Shown: positions 5,971 through 14,198 of the stretch, piece after piece
How the letters are laid out: each line of letters begins with the position of its first letter
Position numbering within the stretch: position 1 is the first letter of the stretch
Assembly: GCA_900766055.1 (NCBI GenBank)
Contig: CAAFTZ010000161.1
Coordinates: 1 to 23,606, forward strand
Reading direction: 5' to 3'
DNA: 23,606 nucleotides
Source: an uncultured Parasutterella sp.
Lineage (GTDB): Bacteria > Pseudomonadota > Gammaproteobacteria > Burkholderiales > Burkholderiaceae_F
Position numbers and translations under genes: made by a program
Notes under the pieces: generated by a model
The model's database searches: none
Seen by the model: only the letters and a program-made list of their open reading frames with translations
Told to the model about the DNA's origin: nothing

Positions 5971-8900
5971 TGAGCGACAATGAAAATTGGGTAACCGATG
6001 AGAGCTTCGGCTACGCAGCTCCGTCTGCTCCCTCCGAAGAAAGCGATGGAAATTGGTTTACAGATAAAGCCATCGACACAGTAAAGGGTATTGCTAACTT
6101 AGGAACCACAGCGATTGACCTCGGGGCTCTAGGTCTATCTGCTATGGCAAACAGCCGGTTGCGGAAGAACTACGAAGATCAAGGTCTCAACCCCGATGAT
6201 GCACCACGAGTGGACATCAACGCCGATCTTAGAAACTATGGTTATAGTCCGACTGGAATGAACCAATGGTTCAATTCTCACTACAGCAAGGGAAGACAGG
6301 CTGCCGAACAGGAAGTTGAAGAAGCTGAAGGGTTCTCCGGGAAGGTTAAAGCATATTTAACTAATCCTGACGTTCTTGTGGGACGCGGATTCGAAAACCT
6401 CTCTAATCTAGCGGGGCTTGCCGGGATCAGCAGAATGGCTGCAAAAGCCGCTCTGAAAGAAGGCACGGCTATGGGACTTACCGGCGACGCACTTGAGAAG
6501 TACATTCAGCGTCGGGCTACAACGGCGTCCGCTGTGGGGGAAGGCGGTTTGTCTGCCGCAGGCGTTTCTCAGGCTATCGGTGAAGACAATCTTGAGAATG
6601 GTAAGGGTTACTCAGAAAACCAACATTATGCGTTAGGTGCAGGTGCTGCCGTTGGTCTCTTCTCTCCACTGAGCAATATGGAAGCTCGAATGGGTGCTAA
6701 GGGGATTCTCAATAGCATTGTCAAACGGGAGGCTATTTCCACGGGAGAACCGGTAAGTCTCCTTAAGACAATCGGCGGAAAAGTTGGCTCTCTTGGAAAA
6801 GACATTATCAAAGAAGGGGCTATTGAAGAAGGTGGACAAAATGTCGCCGAAGGAATTTTTACTCGCTTAGGCCAAGGCAAGCCTTGGCATGAAGGGATTG
6901 GCGAAGACTATGGCGAAGGTCTGGTTATTGGCGGTGCTATGGGTGCTGCCATGCATTCATTTGCCGGTAAGCCAAAGGGCAGCGTCGAGCAGGCGATTAA
7001 CAACAGTTCCTCTCAGCAGGCAGCCGAAGAGGCAGCAGCTCGTCCAAAGACTGAACTCAATCCCGAGGAACAGTCTCAAGTCACTCAGGCAGCCGCAGAC
7101 GCTCAGAACCCTAACAGTCAAGCGCAGCAGCCCGTAGAAACACAAGCCCAAGAGCCCACGATGTCTCCAGAAGAGGCAGAACTTGCTCGAATGAATGCTG
7201 AAGACGCTGCGAGACGCCAAGCTGTTATTGATAAGTATGGGCTGGAGTTTAACCGGGAGCACGGTGCAGCGTTTGCCGATGTAACTCGGAATATCACTGA
7301 CGAAGCCGAAAAAGACTTCCACGCGAAGATTCTTCAAGCAGCAGGAATGATGGGCATCAAAAACCCGTTCAAAGAAAAAGAGGCTGCTGCGAATTTTGCT
7401 GCTGAATACAAGACCTTCGGCGGGGATCTTGCCAAACTTGCAGAGTTCTACAGGAATATTGGCATAAAAGCCGAAAACGATGCTGGAAAGAAACAAGGCG
7501 CACTTCGTCAAGCAGAGTTTTATCAGCAGTTAGCTGACCTCTTGGAAGGTGGAGAGCTCTTGAACTTCGAGCAGCGTCGCGCTCGTAAGGAAGAGAAGAA
7601 AGCAGCTCAGGCAGCAGAGGTACAGGCCGCTCAAGTGCAGCAGACAGCGGAGCAGATGATGGCTCAGGAACCCGCCCCCGTGGAAGAAGCTAAGCCCGAG
7701 GTGAAGACTCAGCCGAAACCGGAAGCTTCTAAGTTCTCCGGTGTCATCCCTTCTGAAGAAGAAATGTCAGGCATGGCATACGACAAAAATCGCCAATACA
7801 GAGGCGAAGTCGCCGCCGTTATATCCCGCTTGGAAAAAGAAGGGAAAATTACTCCTGAGCAGAAAGACAAAATCTTTGGTCTGTTTAACAGAAACCCTAG
7901 AAAGCACAAAGTAATCGACAACTACAAAGCCGCGATGCACGCGCTTAAAGACATCGAGAATCCTCCGCCTCCGAAGGAAACTAAGCCCACAAGGAAGACT
8001 TTAACTAAAGAAGCGGAAGAGACTTGGCTGGCGCAAGGCAAACTTACACCCGAGGCGCGCCAAATACTGGGTTATACCGACGCAGAGGCGGATCAGCTGG
8101 AGAGTATCAACAAACTCTTCACTACAAAAGAAGTACCGGCTCACGCCAAGCAGGTAAACAAGCTTAACAGCCTAATTATGCATGGCGACTCTCGCGGAGC
8201 CAAGCAGCTTGCTGAGCTGATGACAAAGCGGGCTGAGGCTTTACATGTCAAGGAGTACATCGAAAGCGAAGAGATGCAAGGGAGCGATGTTGATAAATTT
8301 AACTCGCTTGTTGCAGAAGAACGGTACCAAGAAGCCCTGACGATGGCTTACAAACCTTTTAGTGAAGGCGGCTTGGAGCTGAGCCGTGAAGAAATAAATT
8401 CTATCGACCCTTCAAGATTGAAAAAGGAAGGGGAATCGATCAATAAAGGAAAAGAGGAAGAAGAGGAAGGGCAGTCTGCCGGAGAAGACTTGGAAAAGTC
8501 TGAAGAAAATTCTAATGAGGGTTCAGTAGAAGATACCGGCAGAGTAGAAGCTGAACAGAACGGAGAAAGCGGCTCCGATACTATCGGTGTTGCTGCAAGG
8601 GTGAAGGGCGGTACTGAGAAAGCAGGCCGTGCAATGGCTGCGAAGCATTCTAAGACTGTTGCCAAAAAGGAAGAGGATCGCTCTAAGGGCACAGTCAAAG
8701 TAATAAAGGGAGAGGACGTAAAAGAAAAGCTTGAGGTTATCCCTCCGAAGGACAGATCAAGCAAGGTCGATTTTTCCAAGAAACTGGAGGATGCTGATAA
8801 ATCTCGCTCTGAGGAAATGAAGGCCGCGGAAGAGGCTGACAAAGCTGCTGCTAAAGCAGAAGCGAAAAAGTCTGAGCCTGTTGTTGTCAACGCTACGATT

Positions 8901-11900
8901 CCTGAGAGCCCGTTTGAGGGAAAAGAGGAAACTAAGAAGGAAGAACCGAAGAAAACTAAATTCGGAGACGCTCTGAAAAAGGCCTTTGATGAAGCGAAAG
9001 AGAAAGCTAAAACGGAAGGGGAAAGCAAACTCATAGAGCTTAAATCGGTCCCGAAGCCCCCCAAAGATCCGTTTAAGGGAGCCGAAGAAAACAAGGCAGT
9101 CGTCTCAGCCGTGGAAGGTAAGGAAAAGGATGCTAAGGCGATAGCCAAGGCAGAGATGAAGGTGCGCTCAATTCTTGAGAGCATGCAGGATTACTTAGAC
9201 GGGAAGAGAAAGAAGAGACTCTCGGAAAACCAAGTAGACCTTGTCAATGAACTTAAAGACAAGGGCTTCCTGTTTGTAGACGACGAAAAGATCCTCGACG
9301 ACTACAACAAACGTATTGAAACCAAATTTGGAAAATCAACACGCCATGCCTCAAAGTCTGCCAAGACTGACCCTGAAACATCTCGTATCAGAGGGCTCCA
9401 AAGACTCCAAGAAGCCTTAGATAACAGGACCTCTGCGCATCGGGCCGTGTGGAGTAAGCCTATCAGCATGTGGAGCCCGTCTTTGAATGGATGGGTTGAC
9501 TTTGACTTCGGTAGGATTGGGGAAATTATCCTTGAAAATAATCAGCTAAAGACAAAAGGAGCGCTTGGGTACTCTCATATCATTGATAAGAGAAGCGTTG
9601 CCGATAAGTTAAACGCTGAGCAGGTGGCGGCGACACTAAGAGGGATGGTAAAAACCATCGCTTACGGAGACCTTTCGGAAAGTAAGGAGCGCCTACTTCT
9701 CAAACACAATGGAATGAAAGTGGTTCTCGGAAAGAAAGGTGGAAATAACTTCGTCATAACTTCTTACGGTAGAGATCGCTCAGAGGCTTGGCCTTCAGGA
9801 CAGCTGAGCCAAGCTGGTCAGATTCAGACCTCCGCATTTGCCAGAGATCAGAACTTATCTGAGCTTATAAAGATTATCGCAGACCAAAAACTCCTTTTCA
9901 AGGGTGATGAGCTCAAAGCACGCAAAGCTTCCAAGAGTTCTCTGACTGAAAAACAGAAGAAGCAGAATTACAACGATGTCCGAAACGGCTTGAATAAGTC
10001 GTGGGGCGTCGCCACGACTAAAGAGCTTCTTGATTCCGGAAAGGTGGTGATCTGTGACTCCAACGAAGGGTTCATTGACACTATCGTCAAAGATTACCTT
10101 GCCAAGGACCCGAGCTTGTCAGAGGAAGAAGTCAGAAACATTCTCCACGAAGATGGTCTTGACAAAGGAACGAACGCTATTTACGACGAGAACACAGGGA
10201 AGGTCTACATCAACGGCGAAAACGTTGATGAAAATGAGGCAGGCTCGGTACTCGCACATGAAATCGGTGTACACGCTGCTAAAGACTCTGAGTTCAAGGG
10301 GCTTGTCAAAGACATCGAAGACCGTGTCGCGACTTTGATGGCAGAAGGATTAAAGAGCAAGAACCCTGCGGTAAAGAAATTCTGGGAAGATGTTAAACGC
10401 CGGATGGATGACGCCGATGTTTCTGACAATGAAGAGCGGCTCGCCTACTTCTTGGAAGTCTACGTTAAACGAAACGGTGTTGTTCCTCAGTCCATTCAGT
10501 CTGAAATGTATCGAGTTGCCGGAGAACTCAAGAACTGGCTCCTCAAATTCCTTGGTATTAAGAGTATCAATGAGCACAAGGCAGCAGAGCTTCTATGTGA
10601 TGTAGTGAGAGCTTACGCCGACCAGAGCGCTATGGAGAAGGGGGGCGGTCGTCATGCTTCCAAGAAAGGCAAAAGCGACAAGCCCAAGAAACCGCGCAAA
10701 GTCCTGACATCCGAAGAAAAGGAAAAGAAAAAGCAAGAAAAGCTTGCCAAGATGACGCCGTCGCAGAGGGCAAGTTATGAGCGGCAGCAGAAACGTGCTG
10801 AGCTGAATAGGAAGATCAAGAAGCAGCAGGACGAAAGAGTCGGCAAAGCCGAGATGGAAAAGACCGAAGCAGTCAAAAACGAGGCTAAAGCCGTGGAAAC
10901 CGGCGGCTTCAAGAAGCTGATCGAGGATACTTTCACCGGCAAAGCAGCTCCTATCGGGGATGCGATCCTTTGGATTGGAGAAGTCGGTGCGAAGCTGAAC
11001 AACAAACTCTTTAAATTTACCGATCAGCTAGTAAAAGAGCTTTCCAAGTTTGCTCCGTCTGCCAAGGTCTACTATCAGAAGCTAATCGACCACGCGAAAG
11101 CTCGTGCTGAGTATCAGGCTAAGTCTGCTGCCATCTATGAAGGCTGGCAAAAACTCGATGAGAAGAACCGAAAAGCGGTTAACCAGTTTCTCTTAGATTC
11201 CACGTCCTCCGGTCTTTGGGGCTACATCCCGGCTGACTGGACCGACATGGACGGGAAGGCAGTCCCGGAAGAGACTTTCGGGCAAGTTGACGCTCACATG
11301 GCTAAGCAGTTTGAAGCGCTCTCACCGGAGGCACAAGCTGTGGTGCAGCAAGTCTTTAAGTATGGCCATGACACAATGATCTTGAAGCAGAAGCTCTATG
11401 ACTTAATGGGGCAAGCCCTTCAAGGCAAAGACTATGTGTCGCCGTTTAAGTCTCCGAAGTCTGTGCTGCCGTATTCTCCGTTGCGCAGAACCGGTACTTA
11501 CAACGTGGTCTGGGTGTCTCCTGAGCTTAAGGAAGCCCGCGGCAAGCTCAAAGCACTGCAAGACAAGTACACATCTTTGAAAGAAAACGACAAGGATGAA
11601 GAGCAAGTTGCAACTAGGAACGCAAAGCTCGGTGTGTCGTATGCTAAAGAAGCGGTGGATAAACTGGAGCGCAGTGCCGACCACTATTACGTCGGACGCT
11701 TCGAGTATTTCACCGATGCACGACAAGCTGTAAGGGACTTGAAGGCAGAGCATCCGGGCAACGACGCAGTTATGTACGAAATCGGGACTGAGGAAGGTCT
11801 GAAGTCTCTGACCAGCACTGCGGAAGTCAATGAGATGACAGCCAACCTCATCACAGCCGTGGAGAAAAACTACGGCCCGGTCAGCAAGGCTATGAAGCAG

Positions 11901-13841
11901 TCCATTCTGGAAATGACGATGGACGCTGCTCAGAAGAAAGTGGATGCTTCCATGAGAAAGAGAAGGAACATCGCGGGTGCCAACCCGAACATGATGGACT
12001 CTTTCCTGCATCAGGGACAGACAGACTCTTGGCTGCTTTCCAATATGCAGTTTGGCAAGCAGATTTCCGACGCTTTCCAGAAAGTTAAAACGGAAACTAA
12101 GGACTATCGCGAAGGTCCCGAGGAAGGCAAAGCCACTGTGGGCGATATGCAGGCTCTCTACAACGAACTCCAAGCACGACACCAGCGAATGATGGAACGT
12201 CATAACCACAATGCTTGGGATACATTCAGCGAATGGGCAAGAACGAGCAACACCGCTCTGACACTTTCCTTTAAGCCGATGTTCTATGTTCAGAACGCCT
12301 TGCAGCCGTGGATGATGACAGCACCTTGGCTTGCCGGACAGTTCGGCGGATATAAGACCCAGACTGCTATGGCGAAGGCCTATGGAGAATGGGGCACGAT
12401 GTTCAATGCGGCCATGAAGGACGCTAAGACTGCCTCGGAAAAATTCCATGCCTTCGGCAACCTCTCCAAGCAGATTGAAGAAAGTAAGCTCCCGCTGGAA
12501 GAGAAGGCGATGCTCAAAGAGATGATGAGCCGAAACCTTCTTGACCTCGGAGCCCAGCAGGAGTTCGGCAATGTGACCGGGCGAAGCGCTATCTCCAAGG
12601 CGATCAACAAAACAATGGTTGAAATCAGCGTGGCAGCTCGAGGCGTTGAACTTCTGAACCGCTATGTGACTGCGGTCTCCGGATTCCGTCTGAAGAAGGC
12701 CGAGCTGATGGGCAAAGGCAAAACAGAGGCTGAAGCAGTTCAGGGTGCGACAGAGTACGCAGCTGATCTTCTTAGCATGACCCAAGGCGACTACTCGGCA
12801 CTCAACGCTCCCGACTGGTTCAACACCCGTCCGGGCAAGTTCATGCTTCAGTTCCGTAAGTTCCAAGCCATCCAGCTGAACTTCTTCAAGCAGATGCTCA
12901 AAAACAGCTTTGACAAGAACATGTCTAAAGAGGAAAGAGCTGCTGCACGCCGCCAGCTTACATGGGCACTTGGTACACATTTTGCCATGGCGGGTGTTAA
13001 AGGCTTGCCTGCGATGTCAGCAACACTTGCTCTGCTGTCTTCTATGGGGCTGCTGGGAGACGATGATGAGGACGAAGAAACAGCACTTCGACGCCACCTA
13101 GCGGAAGCCGGTGTTCCTGTTGAGTTTCAGGACCTCATGTTGGAAGGCTTACCGAGCTTCCTTGGCTGGAACCTTTCTGATTCAGTAGGCGCAGGCACCA
13201 TGCTCTCTGCTGCTCCGTACCGAAGAAAAGAACTCTTTGAGAAAGGCGGCTTCCGAGAAGCTATATGGAGTCTGGGCGGCGCCCCGCTGAGCAAAATGGA
13301 ACGCATTTGGGATGGGTTCACAGATTCCAAGTTCGATTCTTGGCAGGGATCGAGACCTTTCTTGGAAGCGGCCCTTCCGGCCGGTATCCCCTCGGCGCTT
13401 AAGGCCGCCGGAATTTTTGATCCTACAGAGGATAAGAAGACCGGTGCCAAGATGCTCAAGGACGATGAGATTTCCTTCGGGTCTCGTGCTCTGATGATGC
13501 TGGGTGCCACGCCTAAGAGTGTGGAGCGCATGTACAAGATGCGAAACCAAGCCTTCAGAACTCAGGAATACATCAAAGAAGAAAAGGGCGATCTAACACG
13601 CCGTTGGATCGACGCGATGAAGAACCGAGACTACAAGGCTCAGTCGGAAATTCGGAAGGACTTGATCGAACATAACAAGGTCAGAAGAGCTAAAGGCTTC
13701 AACCCGGTGAGCATGAACGATCTGATGACTGCGTGGAAGACCCGTCAGAAGGAAGAAAAACTCATGCAGAAGAACCACGGGTTGAAGCTGCCGAACAGTC
13801 AGCAGGGGTTTGCCAAGCAGCTCAACAAAATTTACAATTAG
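5967..13841 (+). CDS. Giant polyvalent phage protein (2,624 aa): nuclease-like, zincin-like and LPD38-like regions
   Basis: At about 290 kDa this gene takes a third of the window. Regions by residue: 1-340, helices with glycine-zipper stretches (EEGGQNVAEGIF at about 286-297; GGAMGAAMH) usual in virion proteins that enter or cross membranes; 340-800, soluble helical; about 820-1060, very K/E-rich low complexity; 1126-1290, a candidate PBECR (phage Barnase-EndoU-ColicinE5/D-RelE-like) nuclease domain with GYSHIIDKR (His1204) and VITSYGRDR; about 1300-1540, a zincin-like domain with HEIGVH (His1431, Glu1432, His1436) and downstream NEERLAYFLE; 1566-1650, K/R-rich linker; 1650-2090, helical; about 2090-2420, an LPD38/PLxRFG-like region (MFYVQNALQPWM, GLPSFLGWNLSDSVG); then a charged tail. 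RHASK occurs at 1126-1130 and 1562-1566, bracketing the two enzyme-like domains. No lytic transglycosylase domain is apparent. The protein is probably packaged and ejected with the DNA. Domain calls are from motifs read by eye; the giant phage-protein class is firm. Confidence 0.85.
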   Translation: MMSDNENWVTDESFGYAAPSAPSEESDGNWFTDKAIDTVKGIANLGTTAIDLGALGLSAMANSRLRKNYEDQGLNPDDAPRVDINADLRNYGYSPTGMNQWFNSHYSKGRQAAEQEVEEAEGFSGKVKAYLTNPDVLVGRGFENLSNLAGLAGISRMAAKAALKEGTAMGLTGDALEKYIQRRATTASAVGEGGLSAAGVSQAIGEDNLENGKGYSENQHYALGAGAAVGLFSPLSNMEARMGAKGILNSIVKREAISTGEPVSLLKTIGGKVGSLGKDIIKEGAIEEGGQNVAEGIFTRLGQGKPWHEGIGEDYGEGLVIGGAMGAAMHSFAGKPKGSVEQAINNSSSQQAAEEAAARPKTELNPEEQSQVTQAAADAQNPNSQAQQPVETQAQEPTMSPEEAELARMNAEDAARRQAVIDKYGLEFNREHGAAFADVTRNITDEAEKDFHAKILQAAGMMGIKNPFKEKEAAANFAAEYKTFGGDLAKLAEFYRNIGIKAENDAGKKQGALRQAEFYQQLADLLEGGELLNFEQRRARKEEKKAAQAAEVQAAQVQQTAEQMMAQEPAPVEEAKPEVKTQPKPEASKFSGVIPSEEEMSGMAYDKNRQYRGEVAAVISRLEKEGKITPEQKDKIFGLFNRNPRKHKVIDNYKAAMHALKDIENPPPPKETKPTRKTLTKEAEETWLAQGKLTPEARQILGYTDAEADQLESINKLFTTKEVPAHAKQVNKLNSLIMHGDSRGAKQLAELMTKRAEALHVKEYIESEEMQGSDVDKFNSLVAEERYQEALTMAYKPFSEGGLELSREEINSIDPSRLKKEGESINKGKEEEEEGQSAGEDLEKSEENSNEGSVEDTGRVEAEQNGESGSDTIGVAARVKGGTEKAGRAMAAKHSKTVAKKEEDRSKGTVKVIKGEDVKEKLEVIPPKDRSSKVDFSKKLEDADKSRSEEMKAAEEADKAAAKAEAKKSEPVVVNATIPESPFEGKEETKKEEPKKTKFGDALKKAFDEAKEKAKTEGESKLIELKSVPKPPKDPFKGAEENKAVVSAVEGKEKDAKAIAKAEMKVRSILESMQDYLDGKRKKRLSENQVDLVNELKDKGFLFVDDEKILDDYNKRIETKFGKSTRHASKSAKTDPETSRIRGLQRLQEALDNRTSAHRAVWSKPISMWSPSLNGWVDFDFGRIGEIILENNQLKTKGALGYSHIIDKRSVADKLNAEQVAATLRGMVKTIAYGDLSESKERLLLKHNGMKVVLGKKGGNNFVITSYGRDRSEAWPSGQLSQAGQIQTSAFARDQNLSELIKIIADQKLLFKGDELKARKASKSSLTEKQKKQNYNDVRNGLNKSWGVATTKELLDSGKVVICDSNEGFIDTIVKDYLAKDPSLSEEEVRNILHEDGLDKGTNAIYDENTGKVYINGENVDENEAGSVLAHEIGVHAAKDSEFKGLVKDIEDRVATLMAEGLKSKNPAVKKFWEDVKRRMDDADVSDNEERLAYFLEVYVKRNGVVPQSIQSEMYRVAGELKNWLLKFLGIKSINEHKAAELLCDVVRAYADQSAMEKGGGRHASKKGKSDKPKKPRKVLTSEEKEKKKQEKLAKMTPSQRASYERQQKRAELNRKIKKQQDERVGKAEMEKTEAVKNEAKAVETGGFKKLIEDTFTGKAAPIGDAILWIGEVGAKLNNKLFKFTDQLVKELSKFAPSAKVYYQKLIDHAKARAEYQAKSAAIYEGWQKLDEKNRKAVNQFLLDSTSSGLWGYIPADWTDMDGKAVPEETFGQVDAHMAKQFEALSPEAQAVVQQVFKYGHDTMILKQKLYDLMGQALQGKDYVSPFKSPKSVLPYSPLRRTGTYNVVWVSPELKEARGKLKALQDKYTSLKENDKDEEQVATRNAKLGVSYAKEAVDKLERSADHYYVGRFEYFTDARQAVRDLKAEHPGNDAVMYEIGTEEGLKSLTSTAEVNEMTANLITAVEKNYGPVSKAMKQSILEMTMDAAQKKVDASMRKRRNIAGANPNMMDSFLHQGQTDSWLLSNMQFGKQISDAFQKVKTETKDYREGPEEGKATVGDMQALYNELQARHQRMMERHNHNAWDTFSEWARTSNTALTLSFKPMFYVQNALQPWMMTAPWLAGQFGGYKTQTAMAKAYGEWGTMFNAAMKDAKTASEKFHAFGNLSKQIEESKLPLEEKAMLKEMMSRNLLDLGAQQEFGNVTGRSAISKAINKTMVEISVAARGVELLNRYVTAVSGFRLKKAELMGKGKTEAEAVQGATEYAADLLSMTQGDYSALNAPDWFNTRPGKFMLQFRKFQAIQLNFFKQMLKNSFDKNMSKEERAAARRQLTWALGTHFAMAGVKGLPAMSATLALLSSMGLLGDDDEDEETALRRHLAEAGVPVEFQDLMLEGLPSFLGWNLSDSVGAGTMLSAAPYRRKELFEKGGFREAIWSLGGAPLSKMERIWDGFTDSKFDSWQGSRPFLEAALPAGIPSALKAAGIFDPTEDKKTGAKMLKDDEISFGSRALMMLGATPKSVERMYKMRNQAFRTQEYIKEEKGDLTRRWIDAMKNRDYKAQSEIRKDLIEHNKVRRAKGFNPVSMNDLMTAWKTRQKEEKLMQKNHGLKLPNSQQGFAKQLNKIYN

Positions 13842-13892
13842 AGGTGCAACATTGTTTGAGACCTACATCTAACTCGAACTATTAAAGAACAG

Positions 13893-13917
13893 TCCCCGCT
13901 CCGGCGGGGATCTTTTT
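13893..13917 (+). terminator. Rho-independent terminator after the giant gene
   Basis: A 7-bp GC-rich stem TCCCCGC/GCGGGGA with a TCCG tetraloop is followed directly by TCTTTTT. It lies 51 bases after the giant gene's stop codon and ends the phage late transcription unit. This is the clearest terminator in the window. Confidence 0.93.
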
Positions 13918-13919
13918 GT

Positions 13920-13940
13920 GGTACACAAATCGGTACACAA
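13920..13940. repeat. Short direct repeat GGTACACAA x2, possible attachment-site element
   Basis: GGTACACAA occurs at 13920-13928 and again at 13932-13940, 12 bases apart start to start, just outside the phage terminator. Closely spaced short direct repeats at a prophage edge can be integrase arm-type sites or part of attR. Only the repeat itself is seen; the role is a guess. Confidence 0.4.
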
Positions 13941-13983
13941 GAAAAATTATTTCTTTAAAAATCAATGCGTTTATATGTAAGTT

Positions 13984-14030
13984 TGGCGGCTGCTGGAGCC
14001 GCCACCCCCCCCCTCTCTCTTTTTTCTCTT
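13984..14030. repeat. GC hairpin followed by C9 and pyrimidine tract
   Basis: TGGCGGCT (13984-13991) and AGCCGCCA (13997-14004) form an 8-bp stem with a GCTGG loop. It is followed by nine C (14005-14013), CTCTCTC-type alternation and a run of six T. It may act as a second, imperfect terminator insulating chromosome from prophage. The homopolymeric C tract is prone to slippage, but it is not inside a gene. Confidence 0.5.
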
Positions 14031-14081
14031 ACCTCTCTTGACCGTTCGTTCTAACCCCTTTGTTTTAAGTCTCTTTCGCTT

Positions 14082-14121
14082 TGTTTAATTGAAATAATTT
14101 ATCCTCGTTTCGAATTAAACA
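14082..14121. repeat. AT-rich inverted repeat upstream of marR
   Basis: TGTTTAATTGAAA (14082-14094) and TTTCGAATTAAACA (14108-14121) are inverted copies with a one-base bulge and a 13-base loop. There is no T-run after it, so a terminator is unlikely. A protein-binding site or an integrase core are the main alternatives. It lies about 50 bases upstream of the marR operator and does not share its half-site. Confidence 0.4.
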
Positions 14122-14169
14122 GTGTTTGAAACTCGTTTTGAGAAATATTTAATTTATTCCACATAAAAT

Positions 14170-14187
14170 TAGTTCGTCGACGAACTA
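14170..14187. promoter_or_regulatory. MarR operator 1 (perfect 18-bp palindrome)
   Basis: TAGTTCGTCGACGAACTA is a perfect palindrome of 18 bp. Its last two bases are the first two of a perfect TATAAT -10 box (14186-14191), so a bound repressor would block RNA polymerase. The same half-sites recur before the cupin gene at 14645-14662, which makes the regulator encoded here the obvious ligand and implies autoregulation, as is usual for MarR proteins. Confidence 0.82.
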
Positions 14188-14198
14188 TAATTTTGTCC
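14186..14198 (+). promoter_or_regulatory. marR -10 box, possibly giving a leaderless transcript
   Basis: A perfect TATAAT (14186-14191) ends seven bases before the ATG at 14199. Transcription would start at about 14198, so the mRNA would begin at or one base before the start codon. No Shine-Dalgarno sequence is present in the interval. No convincing -35 hexamer is found 16-18 bases upstream, which weakens the promoter call. Confidence 0.5.

Larger units (their letters stand above)
1..13940 (+). mobile_element. Right-hand part of a tailed (podovirus-like) prophage
   Basis: The block holds a tail-fibre-like 3' end, a lysis cassette of holin, nested spanins and GH24 lysozyme, ejection/internal-virion proteins and a giant polyvalent virion-type protein, nearly all on one strand with overlapping starts and stops. 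It ends in a strong terminator and is followed at once by ordinary chromosomal genes. The order (fibre, lysis, ejection proteins, giant last gene) fits short-tailed temperate phages that carry very large virion proteins. Integrase, terminase, portal and capsid are absent and must lie upstream if the prophage is complete. The right boundary is approximate: it is placed after the terminator and the GGTACACAA direct repeat, but the attachment core cannot be defined without the left end. No frameshift or stop interrupts the phage genes seen here, so this end looks intact. Confidence 0.85.
13842..14198. other. Phage-chromosome junction, no gene
   Basis: These 357 bases hold no credible coding region. 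From left to right they contain the phage terminator (13893-13917), a GGTACACAA direct repeat (13920-13940), a GC hairpin followed by nine C and a CT/T tract (13984-14030), an AT-rich inverted repeat (14082-14121), and the marR operator and -10 box (14170-14191). Base composition falls sharply to AT-rich after about 14,030. The attachment site is expected in this interval, but no tRNA 3' end or other familiar target is visible. Confidence 0.7.

Noticed and set aside
8348..9184. 278-residue reverse-strand frame rich in Ser, Leu, Phe and Ala
   Set aside because: It is the antisense image of the K/E-rich spacer (AAG/GAA codons read as CTT/TTC). The signal-peptide-like start is an artefact of that composition.
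11403..12980. 525-residue reverse-strand open frame inside the giant gene
   Set aside because: It is fully antisense to the conserved C-terminal region of the giant protein. The forward frame uses few TTA/CTA/TCA codons, which leaves the opposite strand open. It has no ribosome site or recognisable domain.
13875..13881. CGAACTA half-site of the MarR operator inside the phage 3' region
   Set aside because: No matching TAGTTCG lies upstream at the right spacing; a single 7-mer is expected by chance.
13858..13940. Possible tRNA 3' end as integration target
   Set aside because: The CCCCGC...GCGGGG hairpin is a terminator with a T-run; no cloverleaf, TTCGA-type T-loop or CCA end is present.
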